Assembly (NCBI RefSeq): GCF_015686655.1
Contig: NZ_JADPMP010000007.1
Location: 1-64,000 of the forward strand
Direction: 5' to 3'
Source: Pontibacter sp. FD36
GTDB lineage: Bacteria > Bacteroidota > Bacteroidia > Cytophagales > Hymenobacteraceae
Length of the DNA: 64,000 bases
The translations under genes and the position numbers were made by a program. Of the stretch, positions 37,194 to 47,073 are shown one piece after another (within the stretch, counting starts at the first letter, position 1; every line of letters starts with the position of its first letter). The notes beneath the pieces are model-generated. The model saw only the letters and a program-made list of their open reading frames with translations. It had not been told where the DNA came from and made no database searches.

Positions 37194-37230
37194 ACAGGTA
37201 TAAGGTATAGCGGCTATACCTCATACCTGT
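37194..37230. terminator. Palindromic hairpin between arsC and tamL, built from GGTATA words
   Basis: ACAGGTAT-A-AGGTATAGC, one central G, then GCTATACCT-C-ATACCTGT: 17 of 18 pairs complementary. It sits between convergent genes, so it could end both transcripts, although there is no T run. Confidence 0.5.
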
Positions 37231-37250
37231 TGCTATACCTGCTACCTGCC

Positions 37251-39629
37251 TTAGAACGGATAGCCGATGGCGATGTTCAGCACGACGCCGTGTTCGCCGG
37301 GGCCGGGGTTGAAACCGAACTTGAAATCATCGAGGACGAAACGTTCACCCTGCGGCAGGTAGGGCACGCGTACCGGTATACCCAGGTCAAAGCGGATCAC
37401 AAAGAACTCGATGTCAATTCGCAGGCCGAAGCCGGTGCCCACCGCCAGCTCCTGGATAAGATTGCCTGCCTGGAACTTGGGCTTGTCCAGATTCCCATCC
37501 TGGTCGTAGGTCTCGTTGATCAGCCAGATATTACCGGCGTCCACAAACACAGCCCCTCTGAAAAAGCCGAAGATCGGAAAGCGGTACTCAGCATTGGCTT
37601 CCAGCTTAATATCCCCCACCTGATCAAAAAAGGAGAAGGCCTGCTCGTCCGGTACGTTGTAAGTGCCCGGCCCGATGCTGCGTGCCCGGAAGGCCCTGAT
37701 GCTGTTCGGCCCACCGATCGAGAACTGCTTTACATAGGGCATGGTACGGGAGTTGCCGTAGGGGTAGCCCACACCGGCAATCAGTCGGGTGGCCAGCTGA
37801 CTCTGCTCGCTAAAGTTGAGGTAGTAGCGGAAGTCGTTGTCGATGCGGGTGTACTGCGAGTAAGGCTGGTTAAAAATAGTGCGGGGAGGCACCGGCGGGT
37901 CTGCCTCGTCGTCGCGTTTCTCATTGCCCAGCAGCGACTGCACCCCACTTACCAGGTTGCCCGATACATCCAGCGTAGTGGCATTGAAGAACTGGTGCGT
38001 TTTCCGCTCAAGGGCCAGGGTGCTAAAGGTATGCTGGTAAATGGAGCCGATGATGAACTGCTCCTCAAAGCTGCTGCGCAGAAAAGGATTTCGAGTAAGC
38101 AATGAGTCAAACTCAGGTGTTTGTTTTCCCAGGCGCACATACTGCAGATTGATCGGGGTGAAGTCGTGTGTGATCGTCTGCTTCGGACGCCAGTTATACC
38201 CGTAGGAGGCGTTGAAGGAGTTCATCTGGAAAAACTGCACCCGGTTCAGGAAATTGTAGCCCAGCGTAATGCGCGTCTTGGGCACAAAGGCTGATCGCAG
38301 GTTGGGCAGGTTGAAAGGCGCCACCAGCCGTGGGAAGGTAAGGGAGGCCTGCGCCCCAAGTTCGTAAGAGTTCAATCCGGCCGGATTCTCAGGGTTTTCT
38401 TCGGAACCGCTGACCACCCGCCGGCCGCCTACCTGGTTTTCAAAGCGGCCTGTCAGGTCCAGCGTGAGTGTCTCAGACCCTCTGAACGCATTCCGGTTGC
38501 GGAAAGAGACCGTGACGCCCGGTCCGGCCAGGTTGTTGGATTTGCTGACCATTTGCGCCTCTGCCCGCAGCGACTTTTTAAGTGCCGGCGTCATGAAAAC
38601 AAATGCATCCAGGCGGTCTTCTTTCAGCGTGTCGAGCTCGTACCGCAGGTTGACAAACTTATAGGCACTCAGGCCAGAGAGTCTGCTGACTGTAAGCAGG
38701 TGGTTGCGTCGGCTGTATACACTGTCCTTCTCCAGAAACAGGCCCGGCACCACATGCTTCGCCCGCACATAGTTTTCGTTCGGGATGTAATTGTAGGCGT
38801 CGAAACGGAGGGTATCGCTCACCGACAGGCTGTCGTTGATGGTAAAGTTGGAGTTGATGAAAATGTCATCGATCCGGTATGGACGAAGCGCCTGGGAAGG
38901 GCTATCCTGCTTCAGGCGCAGGAGCACATCCACCTCCTTGTTGCCTACCGTGGTGTCGGCACTGAAGATGAGCATATTGGGGGCGAAGAAGTAGTAGCCC
39001 CTGTTCTTCAGGGCCTGGTCGATGCGGGCACGCTCCGCTATCATTTTATCCAGGTCGTAAGGCTCTCCTTTTTTGAGCACGGAGTTTTCCTGCATCCGCC
39101 TGATCTCAGCATGTATGGGCAGCGAGTCGCTGGCGGTATACGAAATGTTGCGGATGCGGTAAGGCTCGTGCACGGTGGCGGTCCAGGTGATGGAGGCTTT
39201 TTTCTTTTTGATGGTGGTGTCGCTCTGTACGGAGTTGTGGAAATAGCCCCGGTTGTGCAGGCGGGCCTGCATCACATCATTGATGCTGGAGGTGTCCACC
39301 TCCGAAAGCAGCACAGGCGGTTCGCCGATCTTGTTCTGGATCCAGTTTTTCAGGCCCTTCTCTTTCTCGGTATAGAAGGCATTGTAGATCCACAGTTTAG
39401 GACGCATGCCAAGTATAGAAGCATTGGGCTGCGGGCGTACCGTGGCACTCAGTTCAGTCTCCAGTTCGCCGCTGCGGTTACTGCTATCCTGCTCATCATT
39501 TATCTTAACATCAAAACCTGCAAATAGGGCGTCTCCGTCTGGTACTGTCTTCGTGCTGCTACAACCGGGCAATACCCAGCTCAACGCCAGACATAAAGCA
39601 AACAGGGTATAGCGTAAAGCTGCTGTCAT
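37251..39629 (-). CDS. tamL: TamL: BamA/TamA-family outer-membrane lipoprotein
   Basis: A 792-residue protein with lipobox LPGC (Cys23), POTRA-like repeats (about 30-360) and a C-terminal 16-strand-type barrel. The barrel has the fold-defining segment GGPNSIRAFRARSIGPGTY (about 640-660) and a final ...LNIAIGYPF strand. A lipidated TamA homologue encoded beside TamB is the Bacteroidota TamL arrangement. It helps insert proteins or lipids into the outer membrane together with TamB. It starts 13 bp after tamB on the same strand and is clearly co-transcribed with it. Confidence 0.9.
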   Translation of the reverse strand: MTAALRYTLFALCLALSWVLPGCSSTKTVPDGDALFAGFDVKINDEQDSSNRSGELETELSATVRPQPNASILGMRPKLWIYNAFYTEKEKGLKNWIQNKIGEPPVLLSEVDTSSINDVMQARLHNRGYFHNSVQSDTTIKKKKASITWTATVHEPYRIRNISYTASDSLPIHAEIRRMQENSVLKKGEPYDLDKMIAERARIDQALKNRGYYFFAPNMLIFSADTTVGNKEVDVLLRLKQDSPSQALRPYRIDDIFINSNFTINDSLSVSDTLRFDAYNYIPNENYVRAKHVVPGLFLEKDSVYSRRNHLLTVSRLSGLSAYKFVNLRYELDTLKEDRLDAFVFMTPALKKSLRAEAQMVSKSNNLAGPGVTVSFRNRNAFRGSETLTLDLTGRFENQVGGRRVVSGSEENPENPAGLNSYELGAQASLTFPRLVAPFNLPNLRSAFVPKTRITLGYNFLNRVQFFQMNSFNASYGYNWRPKQTITHDFTPINLQYVRLGKQTPEFDSLLTRNPFLRSSFEEQFIIGSIYQHTFSTLALERKTHQFFNATTLDVSGNLVSGVQSLLGNEKRDDEADPPVPPRTIFNQPYSQYTRIDNDFRYYLNFSEQSQLATRLIAGVGYPYGNSRTMPYVKQFSIGGPNSIRAFRARSIGPGTYNVPDEQAFSFFDQVGDIKLEANAEYRFPIFGFFRGAVFVDAGNIWLINETYDQDGNLDKPKFQAGNLIQELAVGTGFGLRIDIEFFVIRFDLGIPVRVPYLPQGERFVLDDFKFGFNPGPGEHGVVLNIAIGYPF

Positions 39630-39642
39630 ATAGGGTTTGTTT

Positions 39643-42600
39643 CTATTCTTCTTTGATGACTTCTTCTACTTTTTCTTCGGCTTCCTGCTCTTCCTTGCGC
39701 TTCTCCCGCTCATTGAACTTGATGGCTTCCTCCATACGGCGCTCCTCTTTGCGGGCTTCGCGACTCTCCAGGCTGCGGAACAGGTCGGAGAAGTTGTCGT
39801 AGTCGCGCACAAAGATCAGCGCCAGACCGGTTGCCCGCACATCGCCTTCCAAAAAGCCCTCGTACTGGTTGCGCTGGAAGCCGCGCACCCGCAGCCTGCC
39901 GTCTTTGGTGATGGAGTACTCTACGGACACGTCGCCACCGAAGCCGCTCATGTTGCGCTGCTGTGGCTCACGCTGTCCCTCCAGTCCTATGTCGGTACCT
40001 ACGCGCACGGTCAGGCGGTCGTCGAGGAACTGCTGGCGCATAGCCACATTCAGGTCGGTGCGTCCTTCGGCAGAGCCGGACGAATAGTCTTCATACGAGC
40101 TCACGCCCAGCTCCAGACCAAGACCGCCGGCATAGCGGTTGGTAAGCTGGTTCAGCTGATCCGACATCACCTGGCTCAGGGAGTTGCGGGCAGTCGCTGC
40201 CAGGCCGCCGCCAGAGCTGGCCAATGGATCAGGGGCCAGGAAGCGCCCCAGCACCAACAGCGCAAACACCTGCTTATTCATCTCCGACTCATCCTGGCGC
40301 AGCGTGCCGAGCATACTTTCTACGCTGCCGTCCATGGCGCCGCGTTCTTCTTCTTCCAGCTGAATGTCAAAGCCGATTTCCGGCTGCAGCATCTCACCTG
40401 TCAGGTTCACATACACCTCAAAAGGCAACTGGTTTCGGAAGCGGCTATCTGCCTGCTCCATACTTCCTGTCTGGGCTGCAAGAAGCTCCATGGGGGCAGT
40501 CTGCACCCGGTAGATCGCCGTGATCTGCATGTCGGCCATCATCGGGTCGCCGGTCCAGTTGATGTAACTGCCTTGGGTAATGTCCAGTTGCCGGGATACC
40601 AGGTCATAGAAGTCCATGCTATACCTGCCCTCTGTGATCTCGTAGCGGCCGCTCATGCTGATCTGTCCGCTTGGCGTAATGCCGATGTAGAGCGGGGAGG
40701 CACTGCCACGCACGACCAGGTTGTCGCCCGTGGTCGGGTCTATCACAATCGTGATGGTCGTGGCATCTGTCACCGTGATCTGCGCATCGACGTTGGCACC
40801 CACAAAACCCGCACTGGTGGTATTATCCTCTTCTTCACGGCTAAGTATGGCGGTAAGGGAATCGTTCAGAGCAACAAACTCTACTACACCCTCCCGCTCC
40901 GCTGCGGCCACATCATCGGCGGGTATTACGGTGGTAAAAGTAGAGTTGTCCAGTACTGTGACAAATACCTCGATATTCGGCTCCATCATGCTGCCGGTGA
41001 TATTGGCCTTCAAAGCCATTTGCACATTGCCATAGAACAGGTCGTTGTCATTGGCGGTGGAATTCATGGCCAGGAAGCGATCTGTCTGCGCACGCAGGTC
41101 GAAGGTATAGTCAGTATAGTTCTGCGTCAGGATGCGGCCGTTGATGTCGAGGGTGTTGCCCAGCGAATCGGTGAGGGTAAAGTCACGCATGCTGATGCCC
41201 TGCTCCGTAAACTCCAGTCGCTCGTTTTGAAGGGTATAGGGCGTGTTGAGCATCGTCAGGTTGAACTGTGCCTGGTTAAAGTCGAGCGCCCCGCGAATGT
41301 TTGGTTGCTCCAATGTACCGGTAATGCGCATTTTGCCGGAGGCACTGCCGTCCAGATCGTCTACCATACCTTGCGTGAAGCCCCCGAACGAGGCCAGGTT
41401 CAGATTGGCCACATTGGCATCCAGGTTGAGCAGGCTAGCATCGGGCTGCATCTCATAGAAGCCAGTCACCAACACCTGGTTGCCGTTGCCGGTAAGTGCT
41501 ATGTCCAGGTTGTAGCGGTTTTCTCCGGCCGTGTTTGCTTTCAGGGCAATATCTCCTACCGGTATACCTGTATAGGCGAAGTTGGACAGGGTCATGTCGG
41601 CCGTGAAGCCCGGGTTGCCGGCCATCAGATCAGTGACGGTGGCGGTACCGTTCAGCACACCGGTCATCACGCTGTCCTGCTGTTGGAAAGACTCCATGAT
41701 ATAGCCGATCTCAAAATTGCCAAACTCCACCTGCAAAGGGGCATTCGGACCAACAGGACCCGTGCTATTGAGGAGCACGTAATTGCCGTTGCGCTCCAGC
41801 CGAACGTTTTGGGCGTAAAGCAGATCGGTGTCGAACTGCAGGTAATTGTCCTGCGGTACAGACCAGGGGTCCCCATTGATCACCAGTTGCTCCGGGTTAA
41901 TGGCAAAACGGTAGCCCGGGCCCAGGCTGTTGAGCACACCGCCGATCACAAACTGCTCCACGCTGTCGAGGTCAGCCATGGCCAGTCGCAGGGTCATGTC
42001 ATTGTCGCGGGCAGCTCCGTCCAGGCTGACATTGTTGATCAGCAGCGAAGGCGACCGGATCTCGCGCACGCCGAGGCTGTAGCCCATCTGCTCCCGGTTA
42101 CCCCGTACCTGCAGGGCTATATCGTGTATGTTGTAGTCGGTATAGACTACCTGTCCAACGTTGGCATCCATAGCGAATTCCTGCGTTTCCCCGTTGTAGG
42201 AGGCTGTGATTGGACCATCGACCTGCAATTGCTCCAGGTCAGGTACAAAAGAGGCAATGATATCCGGACGGCGCAATTGTACTTCAGCCTCAAAGTCGCC
42301 CAGGTTCAGGTTAGCAGGGAAAGGCGGGTCGGGTTGGAGATCAAAGTAGGCAGAAAAGTGCTTGGCGAGTGCAGTGGGCAGCTCAGCCAGATCGTTGGTA
42401 AAGCGCATATCGGCATCCGCTATGCTGGAGTTAAGTGCAATGGCTGTACCTGGCATATTCTGCTGCAGGGTTAATTGGAGCGAATCGATTGGGTAGGAGA
42501 CACCCTCCAGGCGCACCCGCACGTTATCGCCTTCCAATGTGCCGCTGATGTCACTGGCATCGTTACCGGCAAAGCGACCGCGCAGCTGGCCCCTGATGCC

Positions 42601-44727
42601 CAGGTCATCTTCATAAAAATTGAGGGCTTTCAGGTCTACGCCTTTCAGGTCCAGGTCAAAGACATACTCACCCCGCTCTTCATTGCGCAGGTTAAAGTCG
42701 CCTTTCAGGTCAAAGTTCAGGTTTTCGTCTCGGGCGCGGGCTGCGACATGGTACAGGTTGCGGTCGATGCGGGCATCCACATCCACATTGTTGTAGGCGT
42801 AGTTGTTGTAGTTTGCTTCTTTGATGCGGGCCTGTACATCGGCGCGCATGGTTTCTGGAGTTAATCCAGTTCCTCTCGCGGTAGCCTCAAAAGCCACACG
42901 CCCCACGCCGTAGTCTTCCGTAAAGAGCTGCCCCAGGTCAAAACCTGACGTTCTGACCGTCGCCCGGAATGGCTCAGCTCCGGCCGGTCCCTGGTCCATG
43001 TCCACCACGGCGTTCAGGTTGCCAAAAGAGCTGTTGATGGCTGCATTCAGATCAAAGTTGGTGAGGGTGCCGCTATACCTGCCCGTCATGCTCAGGTTGT
43101 TCGGGATTCTGATCTCAGGCGGAATCGTGCCCGGAGGAGCGAGGGCCAGGATGTCGGTGCGGGTAGTCGCCATGCGGTTGATGTCGAGGTCCATGGCCAG
43201 CCGGTCCGGGTCCATCGCATTGCGCACATTGCCGCTCACATTTACGGCAGTGCCCTGCAGACCCGCCACCTGCAGCTGCTGTATGTTGATGTTGTCCAGA
43301 CGCCCTTGCGCACGACCGTCAAGGCGTATCGTAGTATTCGCAATTTTGCGGAACGATGGGTTATCGGCAAGGTCAGGTGCAAAGTACAGGGCATCCTGCA
43401 TACCGATGCGTGAGTTGTCGATGTCCAAATCCAGTCGAACAGCGTCCAGGTTATCGGTCAGATCGTCCCATGAGGTATAGCGCAGGGCCAGGTCCTTGCT
43501 GATGCGGCTGTGTCCGGTCTGCAGGTCCAGGTTGGCCAGCCGGGCATGAGTGGAGTCGAGCGTGATATCCGATTGGAAATTATTGACCCGGAAGCCGCTC
43601 TGTTCTTCAAGCTTGAGCTGGTTGAGCTGCATGCCCATCTGGTTCAGGCTATACCTGATCTCCTCCGCATCCATTTCGATGTTGGAGAAGCGCAGGTGGT
43701 TGTAGTCCATACCACGGGCCTGTCGTGGCGCATCGGCATTGTCCATACCTGCCTCCAGGCCGCTTACGTTCAGCTTGCCCAGGTTCACCACCCAATTCAC
43801 GGGCTGTCCCTGTGTTTTCTCTACCGACTCGTCCAGTTTACGCACTGTTTCTGCCGGGTTCACCGCCAGTGAGTCAGTTGGCTTCAACTTTTCCTGCACA
43901 TAGAGCACCTTTGAGTCGTGCAGGTCGAAGCTGCGCAGGTCAATGCGGGCATTGGGCAGGTCAATATTGTCTACTGCCAGTTCTGATTTTCCCAGCTTGA
44001 GCTCAATGCGTTGGTCGGCGGGTATACTTGCATAGTTCAGCGCAAAGTTCTCAACTTCCACACCGTTCAGACCAAAGTCAAAGGTGATGGGCTCTGAGGG
44101 TTCGTCAGGCGGAAGCTTGGTTTGCACATAATTTATACCTGTGTTTCGCAACTCAATATTATCGAGACGGTAGATCTCCTCTTCCAGCTTGAGCTCTTCC
44201 ATAGTGGTGGTGAGCTGGCCTACTCTGGCCCTGATGTGATTGCCGCCTGCCTCGTCGTTGAAATTGACATATACATTCTCCAGGTTAATCAGACCCAGGT
44301 CTATTTGCATTCCTCCAGTTGTGTCGGCGGGTTGAGCTGCGGTGGTGTCGGTCGCGAAGGCCTCCGCCAGAAAATCGAAATTGGAAGTTGAGTCGGGCCG
44401 GATGTGCAGGTTGAGGGTAGCCTGCTGCAGGTCTATTTTGCTGATATTCAGCTCACCGCTCAGCAGTGACCAAAGTTTGATGTCCACCCCAAGGCGCTGG
44501 CTGTACCAGAGCGTGTCCTGCTGCTGGTCTTCCAGGTATACATCCTCCAGCACAACGGCATTGCGCCAGTCTGTTTTAAAACGCCCGATTTCTACGCGGG
44601 TGTCCAGCATGCCGGCCAGGTATGAGGCCCCTTTCTGAGCTGCGAAATTCTGCACTTTCGGGATTTGCAAAGCGATGATGATGAGCAATAGCAGGCCCAC
44701 TACAATGGCAAGGAACCAGAGTATCAC
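39643..44727 (-). CDS. tamB: TamB: translocation and assembly module protein
   Basis: A 1694-residue inner-membrane-anchored periplasmic protein. An N-terminal membrane anchor (WFLAIVVGLLLLIIIALQIP) is followed by a very long stretch of repeating beta strands of AsmA/TamB type. It ends in the conserved TamB domain (about 1230-1690) with an acidic/basic tail (KEERRMEEAIKF...KEEQEAEEK). It forms a bridge for lipid or protein transport to the outer membrane with TamL. The start is uncertain: the assigned codon is GTG. In-frame codons upstream encode KHIGKTIAK, which looks like a natural TamB N-terminus, yet lack an ATG/GTG/TTG. Confidence 0.92.
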   Translation of the reverse strand: MILWFLAIVVGLLLLIIIALQIPKVQNFAAQKGASYLAGMLDTRVEIGRFKTDWRNAVVLEDVYLEDQQQDTLWYSQRLGVDIKLWSLLSGELNISKIDLQQATLNLHIRPDSTSNFDFLAEAFATDTTAAQPADTTGGMQIDLGLINLENVYVNFNDEAGGNHIRARVGQLTTTMEELKLEEEIYRLDNIELRNTGINYVQTKLPPDEPSEPITFDFGLNGVEVENFALNYASIPADQRIELKLGKSELAVDNIDLPNARIDLRSFDLHDSKVLYVQEKLKPTDSLAVNPAETVRKLDESVEKTQGQPVNWVVNLGKLNVSGLEAGMDNADAPRQARGMDYNHLRFSNIEMDAEEIRYSLNQMGMQLNQLKLEEQSGFRVNNFQSDITLDSTHARLANLDLQTGHSRISKDLALRYTSWDDLTDNLDAVRLDLDIDNSRIGMQDALYFAPDLADNPSFRKIANTTIRLDGRAQGRLDNINIQQLQVAGLQGTAVNVSGNVRNAMDPDRLAMDLDINRMATTRTDILALAPPGTIPPEIRIPNNLSMTGRYSGTLTNFDLNAAINSSFGNLNAVVDMDQGPAGAEPFRATVRTSGFDLGQLFTEDYGVGRVAFEATARGTGLTPETMRADVQARIKEANYNNYAYNNVDVDARIDRNLYHVAARARDENLNFDLKGDFNLRNEERGEYVFDLDLKGVDLKALNFYEDDLGIRGQLRGRFAGNDASDISGTLEGDNVRVRLEGVSYPIDSLQLTLQQNMPGTAIALNSSIADADMRFTNDLAELPTALAKHFSAYFDLQPDPPFPANLNLGDFEAEVQLRRPDIIASFVPDLEQLQVDGPITASYNGETQEFAMDANVGQVVYTDYNIHDIALQVRGNREQMGYSLGVREIRSPSLLINNVSLDGAARDNDMTLRLAMADLDSVEQFVIGGVLNSLGPGYRFAINPEQLVINGDPWSVPQDNYLQFDTDLLYAQNVRLERNGNYVLLNSTGPVGPNAPLQVEFGNFEIGYIMESFQQQDSVMTGVLNGTATVTDLMAGNPGFTADMTLSNFAYTGIPVGDIALKANTAGENRYNLDIALTGNGNQVLVTGFYEMQPDASLLNLDANVANLNLASFGGFTQGMVDDLDGSASGKMRITGTLEQPNIRGALDFNQAQFNLTMLNTPYTLQNERLEFTEQGISMRDFTLTDSLGNTLDINGRILTQNYTDYTFDLRAQTDRFLAMNSTANDNDLFYGNVQMALKANITGSMMEPNIEVFVTVLDNSTFTTVIPADDVAAAEREGVVEFVALNDSLTAILSREEEDNTTSAGFVGANVDAQITVTDATTITIVIDPTTGDNLVVRGSASPLYIGITPSGQISMSGRYEITEGRYSMDFYDLVSRQLDITQGSYINWTGDPMMADMQITAIYRVQTAPMELLAAQTGSMEQADSRFRNQLPFEVYVNLTGEMLQPEIGFDIQLEEEERGAMDGSVESMLGTLRQDESEMNKQVFALLVLGRFLAPDPLASSGGGLAATARNSLSQVMSDQLNQLTNRYAGGLGLELGVSSYEDYSSGSAEGRTDLNVAMRQQFLDDRLTVRVGTDIGLEGQREPQQRNMSGFGGDVSVEYSITKDGRLRVRGFQRNQYEGFLEGDVRATGLALIFVRDYDNFSDLFRSLESREARKEERRMEEAIKFNEREKRKEEQEAEEKVEEVIKEE

Positions 44728-44966
44728 CTTGGCAATGGTTTTTCCGATATGTTTAGCTGATGCGATATGGAGTTAGTTTTACTGTTTGACTTTACGAAAG
44801 ATTGCTAACAAGGATAGAATTTTTTACTAATGACTATGGCACATGCCTTGGTACGCCATAGTAGGGTTACAAGAATGCGGCAGCTATTGTTTTGGCCCTT
44901 GGCAGGAAGAAGGTAGGTATATTTAGTAAGTGGTGTGATGTAAGTAGTTAAAAATCAACTAACTGA

Positions 44967-46307
44967 ATGAGGTTTGAGTACAATAAAACGTTGGTTTTTT
45001 TGTGTATGGCCATGGATGAGTCTGCTATACCTCCGGGTTTTAAGGATATGTTGGGTTTTGGGTTGGTAGAGGCTTTACTGGGCCGTCGCTCCCGTCGTTT
45101 TTTTATGGGGGCGGAAATCCCTGATGGCGTGTTTGCCTACAAATCGGAAAAGGAGCCGATGCCCCTCTCTGAACTGGAGAAACTGCTCGTGGTGACGGCC
45201 TGTGCCGGCAACACGGGTTGGCACAACATGATCTACCGGGCGCAGCGTTATGCGCCGCATCTCTCCAACTATGCGGCTGCAGCAGGAGGGCGTACTTTTC
45301 CCTCAGCTGCCGGCTTCCATACCTCCATGACTTTCTTCACTGACGACTCCGGTGTGTATGTCGTAGACAACCGGGATGCGCCGGCCTCAGCAGACAGGGC
45401 GGCGGACGGATCCCTGGATCTGGATGAAGTGGTGCAGGCACTGCGAAGTCGCATCAAAAAGCTGCAGAATAGCCGCCTGAAACTGCCCTCCGAAGTGCCT
45501 TTTGTGGAAGCGCATAACACCTGGGTCACCAATAAGCCCGGTACGCTCCTGGTGATACCCGTAGCCGACCTGGCCCAGCACGTGCTGCTAGCAATCTGCT
45601 ATATGCTGCAAAACGGACTCGTACTTTACGATGACATCCACAAGCAGGCAGTACCAGGTATAGCGCAATTCAAAAACCTGGTGAATGTGAACAATGTGTG
45701 GCCCATCACTTTTGTAGAGCAGCTATCACTTGCCGAGGTATGCGCGGAAATGGCTACTTCCTGCTATGCAGGGACGTTGCTGCTGCAAGCTATGGGGCTG
45801 GGTGGCTGGATGTATGATGGCATAGACCCCTTAAGTGTGCTGGGGGCAAGCGGTGTGGCCGGTGTGGAAGGGCTCGGCTTTCGCTACGATACAGATGAAC
45901 GCTGGCCATACCCCAATCCGACCGGGCTGTCAGGTATAATGGAAGGCTATTGTCCGCCTCACTATCCGGATATGCGGGCTGCCGTGGAGGCCGTGTGTGA
46001 GCGAAAATTTGGAAGGGAGGGACCTTTTGATCCGGCAACACCTGGACCCTGGCGGGAGAGTGCTAAGGTTAGGGGAGCGGCCCAGGTACACGATGAGTCA
46101 TTCCGGGAGTGCGTGGCGCTGCAGGCACAGTATGTGTTCGACACCTTCGGCAAGTTTCCGGGTACGGTGCCTTCTATGTTTATCTGCACCTACCTACAGG
46201 CGCATCACCTGGATCTGGCTTTTTATGACAAGTTCTATCAACCCGGCGCCTACCTGCACACCCATGCCCGGCACATGGCGCAGTGGCATCCAGTTATGCC
46301 ATCATAA
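44967..46307 (+). CDS. Nitroreductase-fold-like protein of unknown function
   Basis: A 446-residue protein. Residues of about 33-90 (LLGRRSRRFFMGAEIP... LSELEKLLVVTACAGNTGW) resemble the N-terminal FMN-binding segment of nitroreductase-fold proteins. A later stretch (about 265-290: LLLQAMGLGGWMYDGIDP) resembles their C-terminal glycine/tryptophan segment. It lacks a signal peptide. Long loops set it apart from classical ~220-residue nitroreductases, and I cannot name its reaction. The start could also be ATG 45006 or 45012. It overlaps the convergent YbhB gene by 14 bp. Confidence 0.5.
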   Translation: MRFEYNKTLVFLCMAMDESAIPPGFKDMLGFGLVEALLGRRSRRFFMGAEIPDGVFAYKSEKEPMPLSELEKLLVVTACAGNTGWHNMIYRAQRYAPHLSNYAAAAGGRTFPSAAGFHTSMTFFTDDSGVYVVDNRDAPASADRAADGSLDLDEVVQALRSRIKKLQNSRLKLPSEVPFVEAHNTWVTNKPGTLLVIPVADLAQHVLLAICYMLQNGLVLYDDIHKQAVPGIAQFKNLVNVNNVWPITFVEQLSLAEVCAEMATSCYAGTLLLQAMGLGGWMYDGIDPLSVLGASGVAGVEGLGFRYDTDERWPYPNPTGLSGIMEGYCPPHYPDMRAAVEAVCERKFGREGPFDPATPGPWRESAKVRGAAQVHDESFRECVALQAQYVFDTFGKFPGTVPSMFICTYLQAHHLDLAFYDKFYQPGAYLHTHARHMAQWHPVMPS

Positions 46308-46764
46308 CATTGTAGCGGCTATACACCCCCATCAGTTCGCCCAAAGCGAGTACATGCGGACCTATCACACGGAGTAGTGCCTGCCTGCCGGTGCCTTCTT
46401 TGATGTTCAGCATCACATCCAGGGCGTAAATTCTGTAATAGTAGTGGTGCAGTCCCTGTGGCGGGCAGGGACCGCCATAATGCAGCTTCCCAAAATCGTT
46501 GGTCCCCTGTATACCAGGCACAACCCCTTCCTCGATCAGGTTTGTAGGAGGCACATTCCATACCAGCCAGTGTGTCCAGATGCCCCGTGGTGCGTCGGGG
46601 TCCTCCACGATGATTACCAGGCTTTCCGTGTACTTTGGCAAGTTCCTGATCTCGAGCGGCGGACTGATGTTCTCACCGTCGCAGGTATAGCGGATCGGTA
46701 TTCGCTCCCCCTGCGAAAAGGCAGGACTTGTGAGGTATAGCTTTCCTTGGGTTCTCGACTGCAT
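46294..46764 (-). CDS. YbhB/YbcL-type PEBP family protein
   Basis: A 156-residue phosphatidylethanolamine-binding-like protein (Raf-kinase-inhibitor-like in name only). Family motifs are IPIRYTCDGENISPPLEI (about 23-40), VEDPDAPRGIWTHWLVWN (about 53-70) and GGPCPPQGLHHYYYRIYAL (about 97-115). Bacterial members have an unclear function. There is no signal peptide, so it is likely cytoplasmic. It overlaps the end of the convergent upstream gene by 14 bp, so the two 3' ends form complementary RNA. Confidence 0.9.
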   Translation of the reverse strand: MQSRTQGKLYLTSPAFSQGERIPIRYTCDGENISPPLEIRNLPKYTESLVIIVEDPDAPRGIWTHWLVWNVPPTNLIEEGVVPGIQGTNDFGKLHYGGPCPPQGLHHYYYRIYALDVMLNIKEGTGRQALLRVIGPHVLALGELMGVYSRYNVMMA

Positions 46765-47073
46765 AAAGTTTCAGTTACTGTATAGTATGAATGAGATTGC
46801 TGTCCGGGAGGCAGGGTGAACATGGCAGGAGCGTATAATCGGTATTTATATTTATATTGTAACTTAGTTTTTTTATAAAGGTTGAGTTTTTAAATAAATA
46901 AAAGTATAGTTTTACTAATAATCTTCTTAAATAGGCATAATTGTTACCTGAATAAGGCTAAACAAGGGTGGTTAGATAAATTTTACCAGGATTTTTCTTT
47001 AAACTATTGAGAATTAGCCAGAACCTATTAACTTTCGTATATAAGGCAACTCGGATAAAAAAAGCATGCGGTT
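46765..47073. other. AT-rich intergenic region before the microprotein
   Basis: The 309 bp is very AT-rich, especially 46830-46980. Near its end ATTG-N19-TAACTTTC (47006-47036) resembles a Bacteroidota promoter with two changes and could drive the 38-aa frame. There is no other gene. Confidence 0.4.

Noticed and set aside
39637..42474. Open plus-strand frame of 945 codons opposite tamB
   Set aside because: It is wholly antisense to tamB, which has clear family homology and membrane anchor. The translated frame is low-complexity in His/Val/Gln and reflects third-position bias of the real gene.
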